Assembly (NCBI GenBank): GCA_041687395.1 | Contig: JAWLCA010000018.1 | Span: 33,664 to 97,663, forward strand | Reading direction: 5' to 3' | DNA: 64,000 bases | Origin: JAWLCA01 sp041687395 | Lineage (GTDB): Bacteria; Pseudomonadota; Alphaproteobacteria; Rhodobacterales; Rhodobacteraceae | In this document: positions 1 through 8,832 of the stretch, one piece after another | How the letters are laid out: every line of letters starts with the position of its first letter | How positions within the stretch are numbered: position 1 is the stretch's first letter | The notes under the pieces: generated by a model | The model's input: the letters and a program-made list of their open reading frames with translations, nothing else | Told to the model about the DNA's origin: nothing | The model's database searches: none | Program-made: the position numbers and the translations under genes

Positions 1-1226
1 AACTGCACGTTCCAGATCAGCGTTACCACCCGCAAATCCGACAGGAAGCCGAAGCTGACCCAGTAGTCCGAAAGGCCGAACAGGTTGTCGCCGCGGAACA
101 GCGGATCGTTCAGCGCGGCCACCGCGAACTGTCCGCCGGTCAGCAGCGCCACGAAGTAATGCGCCCCGTGGTAGCCCGCCGCAATCGGCAGGAACGACAG
201 CATCCACGGCCCCGTCTCGGCCCAGAAGCCGCCCCGACGCCCCGCCAGCCAGCGCCCAAGCGCCATGGCGCCGAGGGTGGAGGCCGCGACCAGCGCCCAT
301 GTCGCCAGCAGCCCGGCCGTGTTCACCCCCATCACCGCCGAGCGGCCGGGAAATTCCAGCGGATTGACCCCGATCAGCCCCATCCACCAGAAGGTCTTGG
401 ACAGCCCGTCGAAGGTGACGCCCGCCAGAACCAGCGTGACAAAGGCCACGGCCGAGGGCGGCAGCGGATCGGCGCGGACGATCTGCGCGCCGGGCCAGCC
501 CATCATCATCCGCGCGCGGTTGTCGCGGATCTCAAGCCAGAACGGCGCGATGCGGGCGATGAAGCCATAGAACACGGTCAGGAACTCTCCGCGCTTCAGC
601 CAGTCCTCGCCCTCGATCACCGCGAAGGCGAAGATCACCAGCCAGTAGCCCAGGATCACGCGCGCCAGCACCGCCGGATCCTCGGGGCGAAGCGACACGA
701 TCTCGAACCATGCGAAACCCAGATAGCCCAGCACGGCGGGCCAGTAGGCCAGCCGCGACAGGCCCGCCGAGCCCCGGCGCCCGATCACCGCGCGGACGAT
801 CCGCACCGGCCCGGTCCAGGGGTTGATCGCGCGCCACAGGTTCCCCAGCAGCATCGACGCCAGCGTGAGGCCCACCCACAGCAGCGACCAGAAGGTCAGC
901 GTCAGCAGGTTGTGCATCGGGTCGCGGCTGCCGTAGAGGCCGACCATGACCAGGCCCGCGAGGACCAGGAAGGAAAGGCAGGAGGTCAGCGTTTCCGGCA
1001 CCAGCACCGGGCGTTCGGCGATCAGCCGCGGTTCCAGCCGCGGCAGCCGGTGTGCCAGCGCGCCGATCACGCCGGTCAGCGCCACGGTGGCCGCCGCCCC
1101 GGCGATATAGTGACCCGTGGGCAGGGTCAGCACGATCATCGGCGGCAGGGCGCAGGCCAAGGCCCCACCCGGCGTCGCCGCTAAAGCCGCGATCAGCGCA
1201 AGCCGTCGTTGCCCGCGATCTCCCAC
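1..1226 (-). CDS. Multi-pass membrane protein, 3' end outside window
   Basis: The reading frame is open from the left edge to a GTG at 1226. That start is preferred because GGAA lies just upstream and the resulting N-terminus (MGDRGQRR, then a hydrophobic run LALIAALAATPGGALA) looks like a signal peptide. An ATG at 1139 (MIVLTLPTGHY) is the alternative. About 408 residues are visible, with many hydrophobic helices and islands such as NPWTGP, YWPAVLGYLGFAWFE, FYGFIARIAPFW and TFDGLSKTFWW. From memory this pattern resembles multi-pass proteins labelled fenitrothion hydrolase in actinobacteria, but that label says little about the natural substrate. The start overlaps the end of the DUF1185 gene by about 34 bases, so it is probably the last visible gene of the same operon. 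An integral membrane role, perhaps transport, is inferred from the context only. Confidence 0.72.
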   Translation of the reverse strand, partial: MGDRGQRRLALIAALAATPGGALACALPPMIVLTLPTGHYIAGAAATVALTGVIGALAHRLPRLEPRLIAERPVLVPETLTSCLSFLVLAGLVMVGLYGSRDPMHNLLTLTFWSLLWVGLTLASMLLGNLWRAINPWTGPVRIVRAVIGRRGSAGLSRLAYWPAVLGYLGFAWFEIVSLRPEDPAVLARVILGYWLVIFAFAVIEGEDWLKRGEFLTVFYGFIARIAPFWLEIRDNRARMMMGWPGAQIVRADPLPPSAVAFVTLVLAGVTFDGLSKTFWWMGLIGVNPLEFPGRSAVMGVNTAGLLATWALVAASTLGAMALGRWLAGRRGGFWAETGPWMLSFLPIAAGYHGAHYFVALLTGGQFAVAALNDPLFRGDNLFGLSDYWVSFGFLSDLRVVTLIWNVQ

Positions 1227-1774
1227 GCTTCCAGCCCCCCCATCCGGGAATGCACCCGCCCGCCCCGGCTCATGGCCAGCGCGAACACGATCTCGCCCGC
1301 CCGCGGCGCATCGGGCACCGACACGGTGAAGGCGTCGAAATGGCTGCGCACATAGGCCGCGTTGATATGGCCCAGCGGCACGTCGATCGTGGTGCCGAGG
1401 GTTCCCACCTTCATCGCCGAGGGCACGATGGCGCGGCTCTCGCCCAGATGCTCGCGCATCGCGTAGCCGCCCGGAACGTGCCACAGCGCGCCGTGTTCGA
1501 TCTCGCCATCGGCGCCGACGATGGCGCCCTTGCCATAGCCGTCGATCCCCTCGCGCCCGCCCATGGCCGCGATCAGCCGGCGCGACATCTCCAGCCCCAG
1601 CGGTTTGAGAGTTTCCATGGCGAACTGCAGGTCGGGGTCGTAGCGGCCGGCAAAGGGGTTGGCGACGACGGCGCAGATCGCGCCGCGCAGGCGCGGCGGA
1701 TCTTCGGGCGGGCCGCCCTCATGCCGGATTTCCTCCAGCAGGATCAGGGTCTTGCGGATCGCGAAGTCAGCCAA
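1193..1774 (-). CDS. DUF1185 / amino acid synthesis family protein
   Basis: This 193-residue soluble protein matches the DUF1185 family (annotated as amino acid synthesis proteins). Motifs seen are GAICAVVANPFAGRYDPDL, AMGGREGIDGYGKGAIVG, GALWHVPGGYAMREHLGES and VPLGHINAAYVRSHFD. Biochemical function is not established for the family. The start is a TTG at 1774: a GGAG lies about 7 bases upstream and the start falls inside the last codons of the UPF0280 gene (8-base overlap), as expected for translational coupling. It sits in a minus-strand operon with a molybdenum hydroxylase and a 6-hydroxynicotinate-reductase-like protein. A hydrolase or ring-processing role in a heterocycle pathway is therefore an inference, not an assignment. 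Confidence 0.85.
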   Translation of the reverse strand: MADFAIRKTLILLEEIRHEGGPPEDPPRLRGAICAVVANPFAGRYDPDLQFAMETLKPLGLEMSRRLIAAMGGREGIDGYGKGAIVGADGEIEHGALWHVPGGYAMREHLGESRAIVPSAMKVGTLGTTIDVPLGHINAAYVRSHFDAFTVSVPDAPRAGEIVFALAMSRGGRVHSRMGGLEAWEIAGNDGLR

Positions 1775-2621
1775 GGCAGGGCTCCGTCAGCAGCGGGCGC
1801 GCGGCCCCAAGGGTTCGGGCGTCAGCTTGCAGGAAAAGTGCTGCCCCCGCAATCAAACCCCGCGCGATCAGGGAATCGGCGAAAGCGGCCCCCCGGTCGA
1901 GGGCGGCAGCGGCTTCTGCATCCGTCAGTATGGGGACTGAAATGGTGACCAGCCGATCGCCAAGATCGCTGTCGGCCTGCAACTCGCGCGCCGGGCGTCG
2001 CCCGATGCCGGAATGGCCCGGCAGATCGACCGCATTGGCGATCAGCGTCGCCGCCGCATCGGCCCGCGCCGCCGTCGCGGCCAGCACCGTCACCGAGTCG
2101 GCGATGCCCAGCGACCAACTGCGCCCCCGCCAACCGGAAGTCGCCACGCCGCGCACCGGATCGGCAAAGCCGATCCGCACCCGATCCGCCGCGCCGGGCC
2201 GGGCGGCGATGGCTGCGGTCAGGCTTTCGCCGGGTGTCAGGTGCAGGGCGATGTCGCCGCCATCGTTGGCATAGGCGCGCAACAGTCCCGGCGCGCCCGC
2301 AGCAACCGCAGCAGCCAGCAGCGCATCGGCCACCGCCCCCGCGACAGCGGCCATCGGCGTGACAAAGGCCGGGCGGAAGGGCGCGACTGCATCCGCCATC
2401 GCCCGCGCGATGGGGCCAGTCAGGGGTTGCGAATCCGGGGACCGCAAGGCGGGAAGTTCCGCGACCAGCTCCTCCAGCAGCCCGTCGAACCGAGCAACGA
2501 CGGCAGCGCGAGCGGCGTGAACGGCCTCTGGCATGCCCCAGCCCTCGAAAATCACATCTATCGGACCGTGGTGCAGGTGCAGGCGGCGGCCGTCGGGCAG
2601 CATCCGGGCCGAGGCACTCAT
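1767..2621 (-). CDS. UPF0280 family protein
   Basis: The 284-residue protein resembles UPF0280, a family distantly related to ApbE-type flavin-handling proteins. It begins MSASARMLPDGRRLHLHHGP and contains AYANDGGDIALHL, where the family's NGGD-like segment would be, and DSVTVLAATAARADAAATLIANAV, which is ApbE-like in character. ATG at 2621 overlaps the stop of the upstream reductase gene in an ATGA arrangement. In other genomes this family travels with 6-hydroxynicotinate-reductase-like Fe-S proteins, as it does here. A maturation role, for example flavin attachment or cofactor handling for the neighbouring reductase, would fit but is inference. Confidence 0.85.
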   Translation of the reverse strand: MSASARMLPDGRRLHLHHGPIDVIFEGWGMPEAVHAARAAVVARFDGLLEELVAELPALRSPDSQPLTGPIARAMADAVAPFRPAFVTPMAAVAGAVADALLAAAVAAGAPGLLRAYANDGGDIALHLTPGESLTAAIAARPGAADRVRIGFADPVRGVATSGWRGRSWSLGIADSVTVLAATAARADAAATLIANAVDLPGHSGIGRRPARELQADSDLGDRLVTISVPILTDAEAAAALDRGAAFADSLIARGLIAGAALFLQADARTLGAARPLLTEPCLG

Positions 2622-4057
2622 TCCGCCGCCCCGGGCCAGCGCTCCAGCCGCGCGCCGGTCGCGTATTCGCCGCCGCGTTCGACCACCTGATCCAGCGTCA
2701 GGATCGCGCCCTCGTGCCCCCCCAGCGCCAGATAATCCGCGCGCGGCAGAGTGAACTCCAGCGGCGCCACCAGCGCGGGCGTGGGCACATACCCGAAGGC
2801 GCCGGGCGGCAGACGCGTCACATCGACCATGAAGGTGATCCCACCACCAGGCCAGACATAGACCGGCGCCCCGCCCGAGGTCAGCCGCGTGATCCCGCCC
2901 TGCACCGACCGCGTCAGCCGCACCGGGTTCCGCGTCACTCCGGCCCGCAGACTGCCGCCTGCGCCGCCCATGAAAAGCACGGTGCAAAGCGCGGGTTCGC
3001 AGTTCTCGTCGATCAGCGCGACTGTGTCGCGCAAGCTGTCGGGCAGCTCGCGCCGCTGTGGGCGCAGGTCGTCGTCGAGGACGTAGTAGGCATATTCCTC
3101 GCCGGTGGTGGATACCATCAGCAGCGTCAGCCCCGGCCTTGCCCCCTTCTTCGCCTCGAACGGCTTCAGGATCTCCAGCGGGTCGGTCAGCTTCGTGCCG
3201 CCCCAGCCCTGCCCGGGTTCCGACACGCGGAAGTAGCGTCCGGGGGTCGAGCGATGGCCGGCGATGTGGATCCCGGTGGGCTGCCAGCCGATCACCTTGC
3301 CCGCCTGATGCTCGGACACGACGCCGGTGATGTGGTCGTCCACCACCACAACTTCGTCCACCAACCCCTTCCACTGATTGGCGAACATCCCGATGGTGGC
3401 CGACCCGCAGCCAACCCGCATCCGCCGTTCCGGCGTACCGTCGACCACCGGCGCCGCGCCCGCTTCGACCGTGACGGTCGGCCCGCCGTCGACCGCCATC
3501 TCCACCGCCTGACCGTTGCAGAGCGCCAGAAGGGCGGCGCAAGTCACCCGCCCCTCGGCCTTCGATCCCCCGGTCAGGTGGTGGACCCCACCCAGCGACA
3601 ACATCTGGCTGCCGTATTCGGCGGTGGTGACATGGCCTATCGCCTCGCCTTCAACCCGCACCGTCGCGGCCTCTGGCCCCAGGTAGCGGTCGGTGTCGAT
3701 CTTCACCTTGACGCCGCAGTAGGAAAAGATCGCCTCGGTCACCACCGTCACCATGTCGGCCCCATCCACCTGGCTGGCGACGATAAAGGGCGCGGGCTTG
3801 TAGTCGGGATAGGTGGTGCCCGCGCCGATGCCGGTGACGAATGCATCGGCCGGGGTGACCAGATCGCCGTCCCAGGCGGTTGCGGCAAAGGGCACCAGCC
3901 GCCCGCCGGCGTCCAGCGCCCGCGACAGGATCGTGACCGGATCGCAGCGCACGATGCGGCCCGCATCGTTCGCATATCGGTCGCAGGCGCCGGTCTGGCC
4001 GGGGGCGATGTAGCACATCACCGGACAGGCATCGCAGCGGATCTTCTCGCCGGTCAT
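2618..4057 (-). CDS. 6-hydroxynicotinate reductase-like Fe-S protein
   Basis: The 479-residue protein opens with a cysteine cluster (C8, C11, C15 and C25 in RCDACPVMCYIAPGQTGAC) suited to binding an Fe-S cluster. It continues with KVKIDTDRYLG, MRVGCGSATIGMFANQW and a C-terminal PVYVWPGGGITFMVDV region. This is the organisation of the family named after the Eubacterium barkeri 6-hydroxynicotinate reductase, which reduces a hydroxylated pyridine ring to a tetrahydro-oxo ring with reduced ferredoxin. The start ATG at 4057 overlaps the stop of the molybdenum hydroxylase gene by four bases (ATGA). Hydroxylase followed by reductase is the logic of fermentative nicotinate breakdown. The true substrate here is unknown and the family name may be over-specific. 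Confidence 0.85.
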   Translation of the reverse strand: MTGEKIRCDACPVMCYIAPGQTGACDRYANDAGRIVRCDPVTILSRALDAGGRLVPFAATAWDGDLVTPADAFVTGIGAGTTYPDYKPAPFIVASQVDGADMVTVVTEAIFSYCGVKVKIDTDRYLGPEAATVRVEGEAIGHVTTAEYGSQMLSLGGVHHLTGGSKAEGRVTCAALLALCNGQAVEMAVDGGPTVTVEAGAAPVVDGTPERRMRVGCGSATIGMFANQWKGLVDEVVVVDDHITGVVSEHQAGKVIGWQPTGIHIAGHRSTPGRYFRVSEPGQGWGGTKLTDPLEILKPFEAKKGARPGLTLLMVSTTGEEYAYYVLDDDLRPQRRELPDSLRDTVALIDENCEPALCTVLFMGGAGGSLRAGVTRNPVRLTRSVQGGITRLTSGGAPVYVWPGGGITFMVDVTRLPPGAFGYVPTPALVAPLEFTLPRADYLALGGHEGAILTLDQVVERGGEYATGARLERWPGAAE

Positions 4058-6747
4058 GACCCCAGCGCCTCCCTGATCCGGTGCGGCAGGGCGGGCAGCC
4101 GGATGATCTGCGCCCCCGTCGAATGACGGATCGCATTCAGGATCGCCGGCGCGGTGGGGATCAGCACGTGCTCGCCCAGGCCCTTCGCGCCGAACGGGCC
4201 TTCCGGGTGCGGCACCTCGATCAGGAGGCTTTCGATCGGCGGCACGTCGCCGGTGGTGGGGATCAGATAGTCGTGCAGGTTCTCGGTCCGCCCGGGAAGA
4301 TATTCCTCCATCAGCGCCATGCCGATGCCCTGCGCGATGCCGCCCTCGATCTGGCCCACGGCAAGCTGCGGGTTGATCGCGCGGCCCACATCATGCGCCG
4401 CCGTGATCTTCAGCAGCTTGACGGTTCCCAGCGCCGGGTCGACCGCCAGCTCAACGATCTGCGCACCGTAGCCATAGACCGCGTAAGGCACCCCCTGCCC
4501 GTCGGCATCCAGCGCGCTGGTCGGCGGGTCGTAGGTTTCCTCGGCCACCAGCACATAGCCGGCGTCGTTCACCGGCAGCGCCGACAGATCGAGCGCCCGC
4601 GCACCAGCAATACGCAAGGTCGGCCCATCCAACGCGATCGCAGCATCTGCGCCGGCGTTCGCCAGCCGCAGAATCTCTGCCCGCAGCGCCGCCCCGGCCG
4701 CCTGCGCCGCACGGCCCGAGACATAGGTCTGGCGAGAGGCCGAGGTCTTGCCGGCATCCGGAGTCAGCGCCGTATCGGCCTCGATCAGGTCGAAAGCCGC
4801 CAGCGGCAGCCCCGCCGCATCCGCCGCGATCTGCGCAATGACGCTGTTCGACCCCTGCCCGATATCCACCGCGCCCTGATGCAGCACCACGCGACCCGCC
4901 GGAGTCAGCCCGATGCGGATGGTCGAGGGGTTCGGCAGCGCCGTGTTGCCGCAGCCATACCAGCAGGACGCCAGCCCGACCCCGCGCCGAAGCGGGCCCT
5001 TGTGGGCCGCGGCGTCGGCCAGCGCGCGGGTCCAGTGCGGACGAAGCGCCTCCAGGCAGTCCACAATCCCGACGCCCGCCATGCGCTGTCCGGTCGCGGA
5101 CTCGTCCCCGTCGCGCAGCGCGTTGCGCAGCCGGAACTCCAGCCGGTCGATCCCCGCCGCATCGGCCAGCCGGTCGTAAAGGGTTTCCACCGCGATCGTC
5201 GCCTGCGGCACACCAAAGCCGCGGAACGCGCCCGCCACCGGGTTGTTGGTATGCACCGCCCGCGCTCGCGCCAGCACGGCAGGCACGCGATAGGGGCCGG
5301 TCGCGTGCACCGGCACCCGGTTCGCCACCGTCGGCCCCCAGCTGGCATAGGCACCGGTGTCGAAGAGACCATCGAAATCGAGTGCGGTCAGCCGCCCCTG
5401 CGCGTCGCACCCAGCCCGCACCGTCATGCGCGCCGGGTGGCGCTTGGTGGTCGATGCCATGGATTCCGACCGGCTGTAGGTCATCCGCACCGGCCGCCCG
5501 GTCTTCAGCGCGGCGAGACCCAAAAGCGGTTGCAGCGATATATCGAGCTTCGATCCGAACCCGCCGCCGACGGCCGAGGGCACGATGCGCACCTTCTCGC
5601 GTGGCAGGCCCAACACGGCGGCGATGTCGTCGCGGTCCATCACCGGGGCCTGGGTGCAGGCACGGATCACGAGGCAATCTCCCTCCATCCACGCCGTCCC
5701 CGCCTCGGGTTCGATATAGGCGTGCTCGACAAAGGCGGTCTGGAAGGTATCGGCCGCGACATGGGCCGAGGCGGCGAGGGCCGCCGCCGCATCGCTGCGA
5801 CGAACCCGTCCCTCGATCAGCCGGTTGCGGGGTCGGGTCGGGTGGATCGGGGCGGTGGTTTCGGCAGTAGCGGGGTCGATAATCGGGTCGGCCGGTTCCC
5901 AAGTGACGGGGAAATCGCTCAGGTCGGGCGCTCTGCCGTCATCCTCGAACGCTACCAGCGCCACGGCCTCGCCGCGGAAGCGCACGACGCCCTCGGCCAG
6001 TGCGGGCTGGTCGGCGAAGGGCGGGATGACGCCAAAGCGGTTCACGCCGGGGATGTCGGCGGCGGTGAACACATGCGCGGCGCCATGCTCGACGCGCCAG
6101 TGCTCCAGATCGCCAAAGCTGAACCGCGCGGCCGGATGGGGGGAGCGGACGGCGCGCAGCACCAGACCGCCGGACTGCCAGATGTCGGCGCCGAAGCGGT
6201 CGGTGCCCGCGACCTTCTCGGCCCCGTCGATGCGGGCGATCGCGGCCCCCACCGCTCGCCCCGCGCCGGGCAGCGGGTCAGGGCGCACGTCGCGCCAGGC
6301 ATCGCAGACGGCGGCGACGATCTTGCGGTAGCCGGTGCAGCGGCAGAGCACGCCGCCCAGCGCATCGGCGGCCTGCTGTTCGGTCGGGCGCGGGATTTCC
6401 GCCAGCAGCGCCGCGGCGGCCATCAGCATCCCCGGCGTGCAGATCCCGCATTGCGCCGCGCCGTGGCGCAGGAAGGCGGCACGCAAGTCGTCCAGCCCCG
6501 GCCCCTCGACCGTGAGCACCGTACGCCCGGCCACGCGGGCGGCTGGCGTCAGGCAGGCGCAGACTGGCTGGCCGTCCAGCAACACAGTGCACGCCCCGCA
6601 ATCGCCCGCGTCGCAGCCGACCTTGGTGCCGGTCAGCCCCGCATCCTCGCGCAGCACCGCTGAGAGCCTGCGGGTCGGCGGGCCGGCGGGCAGGGTGACG
6701 GCCGCGCCGTTGAGGGTGAAGGTCAGGCCGGGAAGGTGCCGGTTCAT
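4054..6747 (-). CDS. Molybdenum hydroxylase, fused 2Fe-2S and molybdopterin subunits
   Basis: The 897-residue protein joins what are often two genes. Residues 1 to about 160 are a xanthine-dehydrogenase-type 2Fe-2S subunit: C45, C50, C53 with C63 or C65 for the first cluster, and C100, C103, C135, C137 for the second (CGICTPGM, CRCTGYRK). The rest is a molybdopterin-binding catalytic subunit with VGGGFGSKLD, AFRGFGVPQA, a GQGSNSV loop and the C-terminal GAKGLGE that supplies the catalytic glutamate. Such enzymes hydroxylate N-heterocyclic carbons with water. ATG at 6747 overlaps the FAD-subunit stop (ATGA). With the FAD subunit upstream and the reductase-like gene downstream, it probably hydroxylates a pyridine, pyrimidine or purine-like ring. 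The substrate cannot be read from sequence. Confidence 0.93.
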   Translation of the reverse strand: MNRHLPGLTFTLNGAAVTLPAGPPTRRLSAVLREDAGLTGTKVGCDAGDCGACTVLLDGQPVCACLTPAARVAGRTVLTVEGPGLDDLRAAFLRHGAAQCGICTPGMLMAAAALLAEIPRPTEQQAADALGGVLCRCTGYRKIVAAVCDAWRDVRPDPLPGAGRAVGAAIARIDGAEKVAGTDRFGADIWQSGGLVLRAVRSPHPAARFSFGDLEHWRVEHGAAHVFTAADIPGVNRFGVIPPFADQPALAEGVVRFRGEAVALVAFEDDGRAPDLSDFPVTWEPADPIIDPATAETTAPIHPTRPRNRLIEGRVRRSDAAAALAASAHVAADTFQTAFVEHAYIEPEAGTAWMEGDCLVIRACTQAPVMDRDDIAAVLGLPREKVRIVPSAVGGGFGSKLDISLQPLLGLAALKTGRPVRMTYSRSESMASTTKRHPARMTVRAGCDAQGRLTALDFDGLFDTGAYASWGPTVANRVPVHATGPYRVPAVLARARAVHTNNPVAGAFRGFGVPQATIAVETLYDRLADAAGIDRLEFRLRNALRDGDESATGQRMAGVGIVDCLEALRPHWTRALADAAAHKGPLRRGVGLASCWYGCGNTALPNPSTIRIGLTPAGRVVLHQGAVDIGQGSNSVIAQIAADAAGLPLAAFDLIEADTALTPDAGKTSASRQTYVSGRAAQAAGAALRAEILRLANAGADAAIALDGPTLRIAGARALDLSALPVNDAGYVLVAEETYDPPTSALDADGQGVPYAVYGYGAQIVELAVDPALGTVKLLKITAAHDVGRAINPQLAVGQIEGGIAQGIGMALMEEYLPGRTENLHDYLIPTTGDVPPIESLLIEVPHPEGPFGAKGLGEHVLIPTAPAILNAIRHSTGAQIIRLPALPHRIREALGS

Positions 6748-7601
6748 CCGCCCTGCCCCGCTGCCTGAACAACGGCCCGGCGCAGCAGTTCCGCCGCCGC
6801 GTGCACGCGATAGGCGGCCGTTCCCCGCAGATCGTCCAGCGGTGCCAGCGCCGCCGCCACCACCGCCCCGTCGATGCGGCCCGCCGCGTGATCCAGTGGC
6901 GCCCCCGCTAAAGCGGCCTCCACCTCCGGCAGCCGCACTGCCACCGCACTGCACGCCCCGACCGACAGCGCTGCCTCGGCCACGCGGCCGCTGTCGGCCA
7001 CGATCCGCGCCGCGACCATCGCGATCGAAATCACCAGATGCCGGCGCGCACCGAGTTTGAGAAAGGCCGACCGCCCGCGCAGCGCAAATGCGGGTAGCAC
7101 GACCGCCGTCAGGATCTCGCCCGGCGCAAGCGCGGTGCGGCGCGGACCGGTCAGGAAAGCCGAAAGCAGCATGCGCCGGGTGCCGTCCGGCCTTGCCAGT
7201 TCGACCGACGCATCAAGCGCCAGAAGCGGCGGCACCCCGTCAGCAGCCGGAGACGCGTGGCAAAGGTTGCCGCCGATGGTGCCCGCCGCCTGGATCTGCC
7301 GCCCGCCGACCTCTCGCGCGGCCTGTTGCAGCATGTGCAGCGCGGGCGGAAGGTCGGCCGCTGCAATCTCGGCCCAGGTGGTGCAGGCCCCAACCCAGAG
7401 GCCCCCGTTGCGGGCAGCGATGCCATGCAGATCGGGTAGCGCGGTCAGGTCCAGCATCGGCCCCGACAAGACCTGCGCCTGGGTCGCGGGATAGAGATCG
7501 GTGCCACCCGCCAAGACGCGCCAGTTACCCTGGGCCATCAGCGCCAGCGCCTCAGGCAGGCTCTCGGGCCGGGCGTAGTCCTGCGTCGCGGGAATGGCCA
7601 C
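6744..7601 (-). CDS. FAD-binding subunit of molybdenum hydroxylase
   Basis: This 285-residue protein is a CoxM/xanthine-dehydrogenase medium subunit. It has the FAD-binding GGTDLYP loop near residue 32, the second FAD motif GTIGGNLCHASPAAD, and a CO-dehydrogenase flavoprotein C-terminal domain (FLKLGARRHLVISIAMVAA). It passes electrons from the 2Fe-2S clusters of the catalytic subunit to an external acceptor, probably NAD. Its stop overlaps the start of the fused catalytic subunit, so the two are translated in step and probably form an (FAD)-(2Fe-2S/Mo) heterodimer or its dimer. The upstream gap to the NnrU-like gene is 56 bases and could hold a promoter. Confidence 0.92.
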   Translation of the reverse strand: MAIPATQDYARPESLPEALALMAQGNWRVLAGGTDLYPATQAQVLSGPMLDLTALPDLHGIAARNGGLWVGACTTWAEIAAADLPPALHMLQQAAREVGGRQIQAAGTIGGNLCHASPAADGVPPLLALDASVELARPDGTRRMLLSAFLTGPRRTALAPGEILTAVVLPAFALRGRSAFLKLGARRHLVISIAMVAARIVADSGRVAEAALSVGACSAVAVRLPEVEAALAGAPLDHAAGRIDGAVVAAALAPLDDLRGTAAYRVHAAAELLRRAVVQAAGQGG

Positions 7602-7657
7602 CTCCGTCGGGTCTTTGTAACAGAGTGCGGCGGGCCGGGGCGGCTGTCAACGACGGC

Positions 7658-8317
7658 TCACCGCAGCCAGCCGGGCACGCCGATCACATAGGGATGGAGC
7701 GCGTTCAACACGACCACCAGCGCGAGCGCCACCAGCAGCCGCAGCACCAGCGCGTCGGCCGGGCTGAACCCGCGCCCGCCGTGCGCCAGGCGGCGCCAGT
7801 CGGCCAAGCCCAACTCGCGCTGCCGCCGCCGGTCGATCAGCCGCATTCCCAGAAGCGCGAAGCCCGCAAAACCGCCGAACAGGATCACGTGCGCCAGATC
7901 CCCGTTCGGCACCAGATGCCCCAGCGACCATAGCGCCAGCGCCGCCAGCACCGGGTGGCGAACCCAGCCCACGATGCCGGGCCGCGCCGGGTCGAACCGC
8001 GTGTTCCGCCAGCCGCCAAAGGACAGCGGATTGGGGCGGAATGCCGCCAGCGCCAGGATCGCGCAGGCCAAGGTCATCGCCAGAAGCGTCACATCCGCGG
8101 CCCATGACGGTCGCGGCCAGATCTGGACGAAAGGCGCGCGCCCCGCGGCCACGATCAGCCAGATCAGCACTGCAAGTGACAGCGCGGAATACGCGGCAGC
8201 GTAGCCCGGCCTCCCCAGCCGGGCGACCAGCCAAGGCTTCACCGGCGGGCGCACCGGAATGGCGTGGCTTGCCAGAAAGACGGCATAGGCGGCGACGAAT
8301 TCGCCCCAACCCGCCAT
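7658..8317 (-). CDS. NnrU family membrane protein
   Basis: The 219-residue protein is an NnrU-type integral membrane protein with about six hydrophobic helices. Family features are FLASHAIPVRP near the start, NPLSFGGWRNTRFDPARPGIVGWVRHPVL in the middle (the HP of VRHP is typical) and GRGFSPADAL before the last helix. NnrU was first described next to nitrite and nitric-oxide reductase genes in Rhodobacter, but many copies, like this one, are not near denitrification genes and their function is open. Its ATG at 8317 overlaps the stop of the DUF2478 gene (ATGA), so the two are co-translated. It precedes the molybdenum hydroxylase genes on the same strand. Confidence 0.85.
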   Translation of the reverse strand: MAGWGEFVAAYAVFLASHAIPVRPPVKPWLVARLGRPGYAAAYSALSLAVLIWLIVAAGRAPFVQIWPRPSWAADVTLLAMTLACAILALAAFRPNPLSFGGWRNTRFDPARPGIVGWVRHPVLAALALWSLGHLVPNGDLAHVILFGGFAGFALLGMRLIDRRRQRELGLADWRRLAHGGRGFSPADALVLRLLVALALVVVLNALHPYVIGVPGWLR

Positions 8318-8832
8318 CAGGCGGCCGCGTCCGCCCCGCAGGCGTTCAGGCACCAGCGGAGCACTGCCTGCTGGTCGGCCGGCAACGCCTCGGCCAGTCC
8401 GTCGGCGAAGCCCGCGAAGGCGTCGGCGTTCATCCGGTTCACGCCCAGCAGCACCGGCAGGCCCCGCCCCAGCGCATCGGCGATCACCGGCGCCAGCCCG
8501 CGGCCCTCGGCCTCCTGCTTGCCGAACTTGTTGATCACCAGCATCTCGGCTCCGTCGAGCCGCGCCGTCACCGCGACCACCGCCATCTCCAGCGCGCCGG
8601 CGTCCAGCCGGCACCCGCGCGAGGCCCGTCCCAGATCCTGGCTGATCCGCACCATCGGCCCGTCGGGCAGCACCCGCAGGTCCATGTCGCATTTTCCGCG
8701 GTCGCAGTTCTCGGCGTTGGTCTGCACGGTACCGACGAGCCGCACTCCCGTCGCCTCCAGCCTGGCCACGACCTCGGCCAGAAACCGGTCGGTCTCGCCC
8801 CGGCCGGGCAGATGCACATATCCAAGCCGCAT
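8317..8832 (-). CDS. DUF2478 predicted NTP-binding protein
   Basis: The 171-residue protein matches DUF2478: MRLGYVHLPGRGETDR at the N-terminus, then QTNAENCDRGKCDMDL, LPDGPMVRISQDLG, SRGCRLDAGALE and MLVINKFGKQEAEGRGL. The last segment looks like an NKxD-type nucleotide-binding region. DUF2478 genes often lie near molybdate uptake or nitrogen-fixation genes, and a molybdenum-linked role is suspected but unproven. An ATG at 8832 is chosen because family members start with this (M)xLGYV sequence; an in-frame ATG at 8898 would add 22 residues that do not resemble the family. Position just upstream of a molybdenum hydroxylase operon on the same strand fits a Mo-related task. Confidence 0.83.
   Translation of the reverse strand: MRLGYVHLPGRGETDRFLAEVVARLEATGVRLVGTVQTNAENCDRGKCDMDLRVLPDGPMVRISQDLGRASRGCRLDAGALEMAVVAVTARLDGAEMLVINKFGKQEAEGRGLAPVIADALGRGLPVLLGVNRMNADAFAGFADGLAEALPADQQAVLRWCLNACGADAAA

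Noticed and set aside
4081..6663. 860-residue open frame on the plus strand opposite the molybdenum hydroxylase
   Set aside because: It is a GC-driven antisense shadow: arginine- and histidine-rich with no domain, while the opposite strand encodes a complete enzyme with cofactor motifs.
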